Shown: positions 40,897 to 51,244, counted from the first letter of the stretch. The stretch: DNA of 64,000 nt from CAVQEG01 sp963711465 (GCA_963711465.1 CAVQEG010000001.1:1302001-1366000); one strand, 5' to 3'. Notes: generated from the letters alone by a model not told the origin. Made by a program: numbers and translations.

Positions 40897-42801
40897 ATGA
40901 CCATTCCGACCGCCGCGCCGGGTCGCCCCGTCCTCCTCGTGTTGTTCGCACTCGCCATCCTCATGGGCGCGTGCGATTCATCGGAAGATCCCTACCTGCT
41001 CAATCCGCCGCAACCGGACAGTACCCATGTACGCGTGGTCAACCTCGTGGCCGACGAACCGATCGACGCCTTCGTCGGCGGACTGGAGATCGCTGCGAGC
41101 GTTCCGCCGCTGACGATATCAGACACGCGGCAGTTCCTGTTCCCGCAGCAAGTCGATTTCATCGTACGCCGCGGTGCGCTGGCCGACACGCTGAAGGCGC
41201 AGCAATTCGACCGCGGGCGCACCCTCACGTACTTCGCGCTCGGCGGCGGCGACACGTCGATCCTACTGGTGAAGCAGACCAGCACCGTCGAGGAGGAATC
41301 ACTGCGGAGCGAAGGGCTGACGCGACTGGTGTTCATCAACGCGGTCGCCGACGGATCGCTGCTGCACCTGCGTCGCGACTGCCGCACGGGTGACACGCTG
41401 TTCCGACCGGTACCATTCGGCGCCAACCCGAGTCTCGACGTCTCCGATGATTCTCTCTCGCTGTACCTCTTCGACAGCGGTGCGACCGATCCGCTCGCCA
41501 CCGCGCGCGTGGGGCTCGAGCGCGGACGCGTGCAGTACATCGTTGCGGCGAAGGACGCGTCGGGAGGCACGCACCTGTACCTGCTCGACGCCGCCACCAC
41601 AGCCCTGGCCGACGCCCCGAGCGAGACCCGCACTGACGCAGAGGTCGAAGTGCTCAACGCGCTTGGTGGCGGCTCGATCTCCGTGCGGATCGGTTCGACG
41701 CAACTGGCGGCCAACCTCCTGACGATGCAGTTGGGGCCGCCGACGACGATCGCGGCGTGCAGTCTCGGCAACGACTCGCTCCACGTCAGCGGTACCGGTG
41801 CTCTGTCGATCGACACCGTCGTCGGACTCACCGTCGGAAGTCGCAACATGCTCGTGGTCTACGGAACGCCGGACGCGCCGGGTGTATTCGTGCTGCGTCG
41901 CGACCGCGCCGAGGCACCGAGGTCGAGCGTGCGTATTCGGGGGGTGAATCTGTTGCCCGACCACACCAGCGCCTACCTCGAGGCGGGCGCCGGATCGCCG
42001 GGAACCACGTTTCAGAACCAGCGGCTGTTCGACAATCTCCGCTACGGCCGCGTCAGCGCCTTCGACACGGTGATGGCGGGCACCTATCCGTTGCTCATCC
42101 GGGATGCCGCCAACGGTCAGACGATCGGCGGCAGCGTCGGCGACCTCGCCGCGGGGGATCACACACTTTTTATCGTCGAGAAGGCCGGACATCCGACCAT
42201 CTACGTCACTCGCGACGACGATGGAAGCTCCACGATCGCCGAGTTCGGTGAACCGGGCGTGCCGGTCTCATTCTTCAACGTGATGCCGGACGCGGACGTC
42301 ACGTTCACGGTCGGATCGCTGAGCCTGCCGCCGATCGCCTATAGCTACGTGCTTCAGACGATCGTACCCGAGAACGTCACCTCCATTTCATCGTCGGTCG
42401 GAGACCTGTCGGTCGATCTCACATCCGGTTCGTACACCATCGGAGCGACCGGATCGGGCGACGCACACACGGCGATCGCCGTGCCGCAGACCGATCTTCC
42501 GGCCGACGGAAAGGCGAGCATCCGCTTTCTCAATGCGATTCCCGGTTCGGACGCTATGGCGGTCCACGAGGCGGACAGTCTTGGTGATGTGATCGCAAGC
42601 ACGTCGTTCGGCCAGCCGAGCGCTCCGATCTCACGCGAGGAACTCAAGTACACGTTCGTCGCGACGCCCGACGGATCGACGACGGTGCTTGCTCGGGCAA
42701 CGGGACTTCAGGTGTCGGCGGGACGGCGGTATCTGTTCGTGATCGCACCACGTCGGACTGCGGGAACGCCGGAGTATTCGGTGCTGTGGCTGCAGGAGTA
42801 G
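40897..42801 (+). CDS. multi-domain DUF4397 lipoprotein
   Basis: 634-aa protein with signal RPVLLVLFALAILMGAC (lipobox Cys26), predicted to be lipid-anchored in the envelope. The mature part carries about six DUF4397-like units, each opening with a VRVVNL/FLNAxP strand: STHVRVVNLVADEPIDAFV, LTRLVFINAVADGSLLHLR, AEVEVLNALGG, SSVRIRGVNLLPDHTSAYL, VSFFNVMPDADVTFTV, and SIRFLNAIPGSDAMAV. Function is unknown; the fold is an Ig-like/beta-sandwich array. Confidence 0.85.
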   Translation: MTIPTAAPGRPVLLVLFALAILMGACDSSEDPYLLNPPQPDSTHVRVVNLVADEPIDAFVGGLEIAASVPPLTISDTRQFLFPQQVDFIVRRGALADTLKAQQFDRGRTLTYFALGGGDTSILLVKQTSTVEEESLRSEGLTRLVFINAVADGSLLHLRRDCRTGDTLFRPVPFGANPSLDVSDDSLSLYLFDSGATDPLATARVGLERGRVQYIVAAKDASGGTHLYLLDAATTALADAPSETRTDAEVEVLNALGGGSISVRIGSTQLAANLLTMQLGPPTTIAACSLGNDSLHVSGTGALSIDTVVGLTVGSRNMLVVYGTPDAPGVFVLRRDRAEAPRSSVRIRGVNLLPDHTSAYLEAGAGSPGTTFQNQRLFDNLRYGRVSAFDTVMAGTYPLLIRDAANGQTIGGSVGDLAAGDHTLFIVEKAGHPTIYVTRDDDGSSTIAEFGEPGVPVSFFNVMPDADVTFTVGSLSLPPIAYSYVLQTIVPENVTSISSSVGDLSVDLTSGSYTIGATGSGDAHTAIAVPQTDLPADGKASIRFLNAIPGSDAMAVHEADSLGDVIASTSFGQPSAPISREELKYTFVATPDGSTTVLARATGLQVSAGRRYLFVIAPRRTAGTPEYSVLWLQE

Positions 42802-42816
42802 TATCGGCAGAGGCGA

Positions 42817-45800
42817 CTACCGCACGACGGCGATCTTTCCCATGCGGTGTTCGTCACCGATGCTGACGCGATACAGGTAGATGCCGGTCGCTACGGGCTT
42901 TCCCGAATCATCCCTTCCGTCCCACCGCACACCGCCGGTTCCGTCGACGGCATCGAGCGTACGGACAGCGCTCCCCGTCTGCGTGTGGATCGTCACCACG
43001 GCATCCAGCGGCAGGCCCGCGATGGTGACGTTCACGTCCCGCGTGATGGCGAAGGGCTGCGGATAGACGAACACGCCGCTCAGGTCGGGAGCGGCGATCG
43101 CCACGCCGACGACGTTTCCACCGCACTGCTCGATCGCGGCACCGCCCGACGAACGAATTCCTCCCAGTGTGATCGAGACCGCGCGTCCCACCGCGCCGAT
43201 CGGATATCCCGGTGCGACGCGCAGAAGCAGGCGGGCGCCGTCGGAGGGATCGATCCAGACGCTGTCGATCGTACCGCCGGTTGGATCGAACAGAAACGTC
43301 GCGTCGGCGAGTGACGCTGGATCGAGCGAGCGATTGAATTCAATCGTAAGCGTCCGCTCGGCCCCGAAGTCCGATCGCGTCGCCGCAAAACACTCGCCGA
43401 CCGGTTCCACCGACGGCATTGTGAGCGTCACCGCGGCTGTCGTGTCGAACGGCGTGTGGAAGTAATCACGCAGGAGGATCGACGGCTGCAGCGTGATCGA
43501 CTCAACGCCATGGTCCGCCTCGAGTGTGATGAGCAACGCGGTGGCGCTCGTCCAGACGACCGTGGAAACCTGGATCTGACGGCCGGACGAATCCCGCGCG
43601 ACCACGGCGCCGGTGCGGATCGGTGCGTCGGGGAGAGGAACGTCGACGGCGACCTCTATCCGTCTGGAATCGACGGCATCGGCGGCGACGAATCGACCGG
43701 CCGGGTGCGTGAGCGCGACGACGAGCGCCGGCAGCTCGCTGAGCGCACCGGGCGGGCCGTCGCTGAGCGATGCCACTGAATACGCGTAGACGGTGTTGTT
43801 CTCCAGATGCCCGGTGGTCGTGGCAAGCCCGGTGTCGAGCAGTGTCGAGGAGGTGGTCGTCGCGATCGAGTCGAGCGACACCACGCCGCCGTCGGGTGTG
43901 AACGGTCCGCGGAAGACGACGTAGCGATCTGCGCCGTCGGCGGAATTCCAGCGAAGCCGCACCGAACGGTCGTCGACCGCCCAGCCGCGCAGCCCCGTCG
44001 GAGCGTCGGGACGCGTGGAATCCGACGCAGGCGAGAAGAACCGGATCTGCGACCCGTTGCCGACTCCGAGCTCCGGCCGGCCGTCGCCGTCGAGATCGGC
44101 GACGATCGGCTCGGAATCGATCGCCTGACCGAACCAGGAGAACGGCTCGACGATCGTATTGCGCACCTCCGGCTCCGCCGGCGGCGAATCCCCGCCGAGC
44201 TGCCAGTACGGCACCAGCGTCCCCTCGAGCGGATTCCATCGGAAGACGTACAGACTCGGGAACAGCGTCAGCACCAGTTCGTCTCCGGGACGACCGTCGA
44301 AATCCCCCACGGTCAGTCCGCTGCGGAATGGACTCGATGGGCGGACGTAGGCGAACCGCTCGCGCCACAGCACACGGACGCGCCCGTCGTCCTCGCGCCG
44401 GAGCACCTTCACCGTCCACATAGGCGGATCGAGGTTTCCCTCGGCGTCGGGAATCGTGGAGGAGTGGTAGCCAACCACGATCTCCGGACGACCATCGCCG
44501 TCGACGTCTGCGGCACCCACGATTTCGCTTCCACCCTCACCCTCGTTCGTATCGGTCCACACGAGCTGGTAGCGTCCATCATCGGCGCGCTCGTAGATCA
44601 TGAAGTCGGCGTCGTCATCGCCGAAGAGAATCTCCTGCCGGCCATCGCCGTCGAAGTCGGCCACCACCGTCTTCGGCGGTCCGAACGTATTGCGCGACTG
44701 TCCCGCGGCAGGTTCGGTAGGATTCGGCAGCTCGGCGATCGTCTCGAGCCGACCGTCGAGCAGATCGGCGACGCGATACTCCGACGGCCGCGGTTGACCG
44801 TTCGCATCGCTCGCAGTCGGGTCGAAGTTGTCCGTGCGATAGATGACCTCGTCATGGCCGTCGCCATCGAGGTCGGCGAGTCGGCTCGCCCAGACGTTGC
44901 CCGATGTGTCGATCCAGCGACGGACGGCCAGCAGCGATCCGCCGGATGTCGTCTGCGAGTACAGCGCGCTGGTGCCGAAGGACTGAACGAGGACCTCGCG
45001 CAGTCCGTCGCCGTCGACGTCGCCCACGCCGCGGGGAATCCACAGAGCGTCGACCGAATCGCGCGGCCGGAAGGCGGAGTCCTGGAATTCGTAGGTGAAC
45101 AGCGGACCGAAGTTGCCCCTCTCGAATCGGTTGAGCAGTACGACCGGCCTGCCGCCGACAACCGCAGGGTGTCCATCGGCAAAACCATACGGCAGCTGGT
45201 AGGAACGCGATTCGAACGTCCGCAGCGGAATCCCCTCCCCCGATCGGGTGATCGAGAGCGGATGCTCCGGCGATCCGACCATCGACGTGTCGCCGGCTGT
45301 ATTGCTCGCCACCAGGTACAGATCGTACGGGACGTCGGGCGCCAGATCGTGTTCGCTCAGATAGATGTAGTGCTCTCGGAGCAGCCCGCTGCGAACGGGT
45401 TCGAATTCCACGTGAAGCCACGGCTGCGTCGTACCCGACATCCGCACCCAGGCAGCGACGCGTGTGACATCGTCGGTGGTGATGCTCAGCGCCACGGCGC
45501 GCGCTGCGAATCGCCAGACGGTGTCGATGGAGTATCTGAGAATTCGAGGCGGCGAGCGATCGACGTACAGTCTCGTCCGTCGCTCGGTCGAATGTCCGTC
45601 AGTCTGATCCACATGCAGACGCACGGTGTATGTACCGTCGGAAAGCCCATCGGTGGTGAGCATCCCCAGCGTGTCCCGAAGTCGCCCCTGTGATTGCGCT
45701 GAGGTGAGATCGGTCCAGTTCGTCGGCGTGTTTCCCGTTCCGATCGACAGCTGCCAGGACGAAAGGAAGGGAGAGCGTGCCGAGCCGATCACCGCGACGG

Positions 45801-47244
45801 TGGTGTCGGTGCTGATCGTTGCGTCGATATCGGGCTCGTCGATGGCGATGCGAGCACGCGCCAGGGAGCGCACTGCCGCCGCGGCATCGAGCATTCCGGC
45901 GCCACGAAGCGTATCCCAGCCCGGTCGGTACGGATCGTCTGCCGCACTGAGTTCGATGGCGCCGCGGACCTCCTGTGGCGACCAGTCGGGATGGATCGAA
46001 CGGATGAGCGCCGCCACGCCTGCGACGTGCGGAGCCGAGAACGAGGTTCCGCTGATCAGCCGGTAGCCGCCGTCGAGGTCGGTGGTAGCGATGTCGCGCC
46101 CGGGCGCGACGAGTGACAGTTGAGAACCGTAGGAACTGAACGCTGAGAGCTGCCCCAGCGAATCGACGGCGCCGACTGACATCACTTCGGGGAAGTTGGC
46201 TGGGTAGTGGGGCGCGGCGTTCCCGTCGTTACCGCTGGAGGCGACGACGAGCACGCCACGTTCGGATGCATAGCGAATCGCGTCGTGCAGCAGCGGAGAA
46301 TTGTACGCATCCCCGAAGCTGAGGTTCAGCACCTTGACGCCAACCTCGGCGGCGTGGACGATGGCAGCGGCGATATCGTCGTCCTCGCCGTTTCCAGTCG
46401 CGTCGAAGGCACGAAGCACGACCAGGCGGACACCCGGCGCCACACCGGTGACACCGACGCCGTCATCGGCCGCGGCGATGACGCCGGCCACCGAGGTGCC
46501 GTGGCCCTGCTCGTCGGACGGAATCGGATCGCGCCCCGCCCAGTCGCCGACGTTCGGCACGACCTGATCGACGAAGTCGTATCCGACCACGTCGTCGGCG
46601 AGTCCGTTCCCGTCCTGATCGATTCCGTCGATGTCACCGGAGACGCCATCACGAACTTCAGTCGACGGCCACGGTTCGAATTTTCCCGACCCGTTGATGT
46701 CCTCTGCCGGGTTGACCCACAGCGCGTCGGCGAGCTCCGGATGATCGAGTTCGATCCCGGTGTCGACGATACCGACGAGCACATCCGGCGCCCCGCGGGT
46801 GAGCTCCCAGGCGCCGGCCAGATCGATCGCACGCAGCGCCCACTGCGAGTCGTAGGATGAACTCGAAGTGGCGGCATCTTCGGTGTGATCGAGACGATAG
46901 CGGTGGTTTTCGAAGGCGGTCTCGACGAGGTCGTCGGATTTGAATCGATCCAGCAGACGACTGTCGGCACCGGTGACGATCCAGTAGCGGGCCAGCGGGT
47001 CGTCGCCGAGCACTCCGGAGGGATCGTCGACCACGCGGACGGCGGTCGACGCGGCTGCGATGGCGGTCGAGATTCCGTCCCCTCGCACGAGCGCCGCGAC
47101 CCGTTCGCGAAACAGCTTGCCGTCGACGCCGGGACGGGTGCGAACGATGATCGACCGTGACGGCTGTTGGGCGTACGTCACGGCCGTACAGACGATCGCG
47201 CACAGGACGATCACGACGGATGTGAAGCGGACGCGACGGGTCAT
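42817..47244 (-). CDS. large secreted subtilase (S8) with FG-GAP propeller and FlgD-like tail
   Basis: 1475-aa secreted protease. Signal MTRRVRFTSVVIVLCAIVCT ends TYAQ. The S8 catalytic triad is D160 (GIVDTGIELDHP), H247 (EQGHGTSVAG) and S400 (SGTSFSAPHVAG). From about 720 to 1100 there are FG-GAP/VCBS-type calcium-binding repeats (VGDVDGDGLREV, ADLDGDGHDEV, ADFDGDGRQEI, AADVDGDGRPEI, ADLDGDGRPEL). A fibronectin-III-like module follows (APTGLRGWAVDDRSVRLRW). The C-terminus (GTGGVRWDGRDDSGKPVATG, then IYLYRV) is FlgD-Ig-like, a common T9SS sorting form. It likely digests extracellular protein. Confidence 0.93.
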   Translation of the reverse strand: MTRRVRFTSVVIVLCAIVCTAVTYAQQPSRSIIVRTRPGVDGKLFRERVAALVRGDGISTAIAAASTAVRVVDDPSGVLGDDPLARYWIVTGADSRLLDRFKSDDLVETAFENHRYRLDHTEDAATSSSSYDSQWALRAIDLAGAWELTRGAPDVLVGIVDTGIELDHPELADALWVNPAEDINGSGKFEPWPSTEVRDGVSGDIDGIDQDGNGLADDVVGYDFVDQVVPNVGDWAGRDPIPSDEQGHGTSVAGVIAAADDGVGVTGVAPGVRLVVLRAFDATGNGEDDDIAAAIVHAAEVGVKVLNLSFGDAYNSPLLHDAIRYASERGVLVVASSGNDGNAAPHYPANFPEVMSVGAVDSLGQLSAFSSYGSQLSLVAPGRDIATTDLDGGYRLISGTSFSAPHVAGVAALIRSIHPDWSPQEVRGAIELSAADDPYRPGWDTLRGAGMLDAAAAVRSLARARIAIDEPDIDATISTDTTVAVIGSARSPFLSSWQLSIGTGNTPTNWTDLTSAQSQGRLRDTLGMLTTDGLSDGTYTVRLHVDQTDGHSTERRTRLYVDRSPPRILRYSIDTVWRFAARAVALSITTDDVTRVAAWVRMSGTTQPWLHVEFEPVRSGLLREHYIYLSEHDLAPDVPYDLYLVASNTAGDTSMVGSPEHPLSITRSGEGIPLRTFESRSYQLPYGFADGHPAVVGGRPVVLLNRFERGNFGPLFTYEFQDSAFRPRDSVDALWIPRGVGDVDGDGLREVLVQSFGTSALYSQTTSGGSLLAVRRWIDTSGNVWASRLADLDGDGHDEVIYRTDNFDPTASDANGQPRPSEYRVADLLDGRLETIAELPNPTEPAAGQSRNTFGPPKTVVADFDGDGRQEILFGDDDADFMIYERADDGRYQLVWTDTNEGEGGSEIVGAADVDGDGRPEIVVGYHSSTIPDAEGNLDPPMWTVKVLRREDDGRVRVLWRERFAYVRPSSPFRSGLTVGDFDGRPGDELVLTLFPSLYVFRWNPLEGTLVPYWQLGGDSPPAEPEVRNTIVEPFSWFGQAIDSEPIVADLDGDGRPELGVGNGSQIRFFSPASDSTRPDAPTGLRGWAVDDRSVRLRWNSADGADRYVVFRGPFTPDGGVVSLDSIATTTSSTLLDTGLATTTGHLENNTVYAYSVASLSDGPPGALSELPALVVALTHPAGRFVAADAVDSRRIEVAVDVPLPDAPIRTGAVVARDSSGRQIQVSTVVWTSATALLITLEADHGVESITLQPSILLRDYFHTPFDTTAAVTLTMPSVEPVGECFAATRSDFGAERTLTIEFNRSLDPASLADATFLFDPTGGTIDSVWIDPSDGARLLLRVAPGYPIGAVGRAVSITLGGIRSSGGAAIEQCGGNVVGVAIAAPDLSGVFVYPQPFAITRDVNVTIAGLPLDAVVTIHTQTGSAVRTLDAVDGTGGVRWDGRDDSGKPVATGIYLYRVSIGDEHRMGKIAVVR

Positions 47245-47364
47245 CGATGCGGGAATTGAGGCGGAGTGTTGAGAATCAAAGAGGGTGAAGATAGTGACCG
47301 GCGTCGCTTGGCGTCAGGCACGGTGAAGTCCCCTCCGCCCCGGCGTGGCGCTGCCGCTTCTGGA

Positions 47365-48105
47365 TCACAGTTCGATGCGTTCTGGTTCTGAGGCGACGCT
47401 CCAGCGGACGGCATCGAAGGATGCGGGGAATGACGCGTCGTCGTCGGGCACGTGCGTGAACACCACGCGGCCGACGCCGGACGCCGCAGCCATTCGGAGC
47501 ACCTCGGCCGTATCGATGTGGGCCGATTCGCAGACGAGAAGGTCGGCGCCTTCGAGCCTGCCCGACAGATCTTCGGCCGAGCCGAGGTCGCCGCTGAAGA
47601 CTGCACGCAGACCATTTCCGGTGAGAATGAACCCGACCGCACGCGTCGTCAGGCCGTGCGGGTTGGACGTGCCCACGTAACGCACGAGGTGCGTCGTGTC
47701 GAACACGTCGAGGTGCCAGCCACCCGGCAGGTCCACCGGAGCGAGCTCGTGGTATCGGATCTCGAATCCGCGGCGTTCCGGCAACAGGTAACTCCGCGTG
47801 AACACCTCCTCGAAGAAATCGGCAGTGTCCGGCGGCAGGTACAGGTCCACGGGTGCGGTTCTGCGCCAGGCGACCCATGCGGTGGCGAGTTCCGGCAGGC
47901 CCGTCCAGTGATCGGCGTGCATGTGACTGACCGCCACGCGTGAGACGCGCATGAGGTCGACGCCATCGCGCACCAGCGCGCGCGAGGCGGCCTCGCCGAC
48001 GTCGAGCAGCAGAAGGGTTCCGTCGGCCAGATCCACGGCGTTGCACGACGCGAGTCGGTTACGATTGGGAAGACCTGCGCCCGTGCCGTGCAGTGTGATG
48101 ATCAT
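47365..48105 (-). CDS. MBL-fold hydrolase, RNase Z-like
   Basis: 246-aa metallo-beta-lactamase fold protein. Opening MIITLHGTGAGLPNRNRLAS is the RNase Z/arylsulfatase-type N-terminus. SHMHADHWTG is the HxHxDH metal site, VFSGDLGS supplies the bridging Asp, and VVFTHVPDD the last His region. It is shorter than RNase Z (about 300 aa), and its C-terminus lacks the usual exosite insertion as far as can be seen, so tRNA processing is not certain. Confidence 0.85.
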   Translation of the reverse strand: MIITLHGTGAGLPNRNRLASCNAVDLADGTLLLLDVGEAASRALVRDGVDLMRVSRVAVSHMHADHWTGLPELATAWVAWRRTAPVDLYLPPDTADFFEEVFTRSYLLPERRGFEIRYHELAPVDLPGGWHLDVFDTTHLVRYVGTSNPHGLTTRAVGFILTGNGLRAVFSGDLGSAEDLSGRLEGADLLVCESAHIDTAEVLRMAAASGVGRVVFTHVPDDDASFPASFDAVRWSVASEPERIEL

Positions 48106-48141
48106 TGTCGATGGCTGGATTGAAGTGTGGTTGGCCGATGC

Positions 48142-48993
48142 TTACTCAACCCGAACGATGAACGCCTGACAATCGCAGGCGTCGGATACGGCGGATTTGC
48201 GGGCATTGGCAGCGTCGATACTCGTGAACGGACCGACCACCAGAGCGACGCTGCGCTGGCCATCGACCGTCTTGGGCAGTGGCACGGCACGTATTCCGTT
48301 CGCTTTCAGTTCCTCGGCCCGGACCATGGCGGATTCGCGCGTGGGGAAGAGTCCCACCTGCAGGGCGTAGCCGCGCATGGCGTCGGCATCGGACTCATCG
48401 GCCGGAGCCGACGGCGCGTCGGTCGAACCCGATCGCGTCGAAGTCTCGCGGGAGGTGCTCGGAGTGGCCGCCGCGGGCGGTGTCGTTGCTGCCATGTGCG
48501 AGGTCGATTGCGGCGTCGACGCGGAGGGGCGCAGTGTCGTGTCGCGCCTGATGCCGCCGAACGCCGTGCCGACCAGTCGATCTGCCTGCTGAACCAGCGG
48601 TGAACGCGGGTAGTTGGTCTTCAGCATGCGCAGCCAGGTCGCCGCGGCAAGCGAATCGCTCTTTTCGACGTAGCGGCGCACAAGCTGGTATGCGGCATCG
48701 TCGGCGTAGTCACCGCCGGGCGCCAGGGCGATCAGCTCGTGATACAGCGGAAGCGCACGATCGTCGGGCGTCATCTGCGCCCGTGTGTAGAGCACTGCCG
48801 GAACCAGCGGCGCCGCCTTTTTCAACGGCTCGATCAGTGCGTAGGCCGTGTCCTTCCTTCCGGATTCAAACAGGTCGAGAATCGTGCGCGCCTGCTGCTC
48901 ATAGCTCTGCGCGCGCGCAGCGGCGGTCGCGAGCACCAGCCCCGTGATGGTACAGGTGAGAATGCGCGGCATCATGGGAGTAGAGAACCTCAT
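48142..48993 (-). CDS. SPOR-domain protein with TPR-like N-terminal region
   Basis: 283-aa exported protein. The start MRFSTPMMPRILTCTITGLV at 48993 gives a signal ending AAARAQ. Residues 30-135 are helical, TPR-like (ARTILDLFESGRKDTAYALI, then DDAAYQLVRRYVEKSDSLAA). A Ser/Thr/Ala-rich linker follows. The last about 70 residues are a SPOR peptidoglycan-binding domain (YALQVGLFPTRESAMVRAEE through VALVVGPFTSIDAANA). It probably binds denuded septal glycan. It lies 150 bases downstream of miaB. Confidence 0.83.
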   Translation of the reverse strand: MRFSTPMMPRILTCTITGLVLATAAARAQSYEQQARTILDLFESGRKDTAYALIEPLKKAAPLVPAVLYTRAQMTPDDRALPLYHELIALAPGGDYADDAAYQLVRRYVEKSDSLAAATWLRMLKTNYPRSPLVQQADRLVGTAFGGIRRDTTLRPSASTPQSTSHMAATTPPAAATPSTSRETSTRSGSTDAPSAPADESDADAMRGYALQVGLFPTRESAMVRAEELKANGIRAVPLPKTVDGQRSVALVVGPFTSIDAANARKSAVSDACDCQAFIVRVE

Positions 48994-49142
48994 CGGACCC
49001 CTCGGGTGTGTGTTTGAGCGTGCGCCAATCGTGGCTTGGCAGCCGGTGGCGGTCGGGTCGACACACGCTCGGTTTCGGTTCGAACGGGACCTCACGTCGG
49101 ACCGAACGGAATTCGAAATTGAGAAAACGCCGGCGAGTATCC

Positions 49143-50543
49143 TCAACCGACGGCAACGGAGAGCGGCAGGTACCGGGGATTGCCGGAGGCGTCGAGCGGC
49201 GTCCCATGCAGGGTTGCGGCACCGGCCCGGTCGATTCGTACACGAACGTATTCTCCCATCTGCACGTCACCCTTCGGCACGATCACGACCTTGTTCGTAT
49301 CGGTCCGTCCCTTCCAGTCGGAGTCGTCGCGGCGGCTCGGGCCGTCGATGAGCACTTCCTCTACGGTTCCGACGTGTCGCTGGTTGTTCTCGTAACCGAT
49401 TTCCCGCTGCAGCTCGATGATCTCCTCGAGCCGCCGCGTCTTCACCTCCTCGGGGACATCGTCACCCATCTTCCATGCCTTCGTGTTCTCGCGCGGGGAA
49501 TACTTGAACATATAGGCACCGTCGAAGCGAACGCGGCGCATGGCCTCGAGCGTCATGCGGTGGTCGTCGTCGCTCTCGGTCGGAAATCCTGCGATGATGT
49601 CGGTCGACAGTGAGACGCCGGGAATGAGCTCGCGGATCTTCCCTATCCGCTCCAGGTAGTGCTCCAGCGTGTAGGTGCGGTTCATCAGCGCCAGCACGCG
49701 ATTCGACCCGCTCTGCACCGGCAGGTGAATGTAGTTGCAGATGTTGGCGTGCGCCGCCATGGTCTCGATCAGCTTGTCGGACATGTCCTGCGGATGCGAG
49801 GTCGTGTAGCGAACGCGGATGAGCGGATCGACATCGGCGACGGCGGCGAGCAGATCGGAAAAATCGTGGTCGCCTGATCGGTAGCTGTTCACGTTCTGAC
49901 CAAGCAGTGTCACCTCGCGGAATCCGTGCTCGCTGAGGTGCTCGATCTCGCGCACGATCGACTCGAGCGAACGGCTACGTTCCCTTCCCCGCGTGAACGG
50001 AACGACGCAGAACGTGCAGAACTTGTCGCAGCCGCGCATCACCGACAGCCATGCGGAGATGCCATCGGTGCGGACCGGCGTGATGTCGTCGTAGGTTTCG
50101 ACGCGGGAGAGCTTCACGGCGATCCCCTTCTCGCCGTCGCGCGCCTCGCCGACGAGCTCCGGCAGCGCGCGATACTCGTCGGGTCCGACGACCACGTCGA
50201 CGATAGAGTCGTCACCGACCAGCTGCTTGCGCAGGCGCTCGGCCATGCAGCCGAGAATTCCCACCACCAGCTCCGGGTTGCGTCGCTTGTAGTAGGTGAT
50301 GTCGGTGAGTCTCCCGTGAATCCGCTGTTCGGCGTTGTCGCGAATGGAGCATGTGTTGAGGAACACCACGTCGGCGGCGGCGATATCGTCGGTGGGATCG
50401 TAGCCGCCATCGCGCATCACCGACAGCACGATCTCGCTGTCGGCGGCGTTCATCTGGCAGCCGTACGTCTCGACGTAGACCTTGCGTCTCCTGCGGGGCG
50501 GTTCTGACTGCATGTACATCGATCGGTTCTGATTCTGACTCAT
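49143..50543 (-). CDS. miaB: tRNA-2-methylthio-N6-dimethylallyladenosine synthase
   Basis: Radical-SAM methylthiotransferase that modifies A37 of tRNAs reading UNN codons. The N-terminal UPF0004 domain binds one Fe-S cluster through C29, C65 and C99 (ETYGCQMN, NTCSIRDNA, GCMAER). The radical SAM cluster ligands are C172, C176 and C179 (GCDKFCTFCVVPFTRG). The C-terminal TRAM-like domain runs through GRTDTNKVVIVPKGDVQMGE. Length 466 aa. Its ATG overlaps the coaE stop by four bases (50540-50543). Confidence 0.96.
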   Translation of the reverse strand: MSQNQNRSMYMQSEPPRRRRKVYVETYGCQMNAADSEIVLSVMRDGGYDPTDDIAAADVVFLNTCSIRDNAEQRIHGRLTDITYYKRRNPELVVGILGCMAERLRKQLVGDDSIVDVVVGPDEYRALPELVGEARDGEKGIAVKLSRVETYDDITPVRTDGISAWLSVMRGCDKFCTFCVVPFTRGRERSRSLESIVREIEHLSEHGFREVTLLGQNVNSYRSGDHDFSDLLAAVADVDPLIRVRYTTSHPQDMSDKLIETMAAHANICNYIHLPVQSGSNRVLALMNRTYTLEHYLERIGKIRELIPGVSLSTDIIAGFPTESDDDHRMTLEAMRRVRFDGAYMFKYSPRENTKAWKMGDDVPEEVKTRRLEEIIELQREIGYENNQRHVGTVEEVLIDGPSRRDDSDWKGRTDTNKVVIVPKGDVQMGEYVRVRIDRAGAATLHGTPLDASGNPRYLPLSVAVG

Positions 50544-51214
50544 CGTTGCTCAGTGTTGGATTCATCCTCGTCCTCCACCTCGAGCCGGTCCCGCGGCGGA
50601 AGACTGCGTAGCAGGTCGATGACGAACCGCGCATTCGCCTCGAGTTCCTCGCGCGAACCGTCATTGTGAATGACGAAGTCGGCGCGGCGGACCTTCTCTT
50701 CGGCCGAGAGCTGCATGCGGTCGCGTTGACGGACACGTTCGAGTTCCGAGGCGTCGCGTTCGGCGGCGCGGCGCAGCCGATTCTCGGAGTCTGCATCGAC
50801 GGCCACGACGTAGTCGAAGCGCCCCTCTCCACCGGTTTCGAACAGAAGCGCGGTTTCGCAGGCGACGACGCGATGGCCTTCGGCGAACAGGTGCGCTGCA
50901 CGCACGCCCTGCGCGGCGATGGTCCTCGGATGCACGATCGCGTTCATGCGCTCGAGAAGCTCGCGATCGTTGAAGATCCGGTCGGCCAGCCACCGGCGGT
51001 CGGGTTCGCCGTCGACGTATGCCTCGGGTCCGAACGCTTCGACGATGGCCTGGATCATTCCGGGATCGGAGCGCATCAGCTCACGAGCGATGACGTCGGA
51101 GCGGAGCACCGGAATTCCCGCCTGTTCGAAGAGATCGGCGACTGTCGACTTGCCGGCGCCGATCGAGCCGGTGATGGCGACGAGCACGGTATCGTCCGGG
51201 GCGGACTGGTCCAT
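50540..51214 (-). CDS. coaE: dephospho-CoA kinase
   Basis: Catalyses the last step of CoA synthesis, phosphorylating the ribose 3'-hydroxyl of dephospho-CoA. P-loop GSIGAGKSTV near residue 16, the substrate block RSDVIARELM, and NDRELLERMNAIVHP are characteristic. Start MDQSAPDD at 51214 gives 224 aa. The transcript leader contains a strong hairpin (51245-51280). It is coupled to miaB by an ATGA overlap. Confidence 0.95.
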   Translation of the reverse strand: MDQSAPDDTVLVAITGSIGAGKSTVADLFEQAGIPVLRSDVIARELMRSDPGMIQAIVEAFGPEAYVDGEPDRRWLADRIFNDRELLERMNAIVHPRTIAAQGVRAAHLFAEGHRVVACETALLFETGGEGRFDYVVAVDADSENRLRRAAERDASELERVRQRDRMQLSAEEKVRRADFVIHNDGSREELEANARFVIDLLRSLPPRDRLEVEDEDESNTEQR

Positions 51215-51244
51215 CGAGGGTCGACCTGTACTGCGGAAAAGCAT

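Noticed and set aside
43807..45693. 628-residue plus-strand open frame inside the subtilase gene
   Set aside because: Antisense shadow; no recognisable motif, and the minus-strand subtilase motifs are unambiguous.
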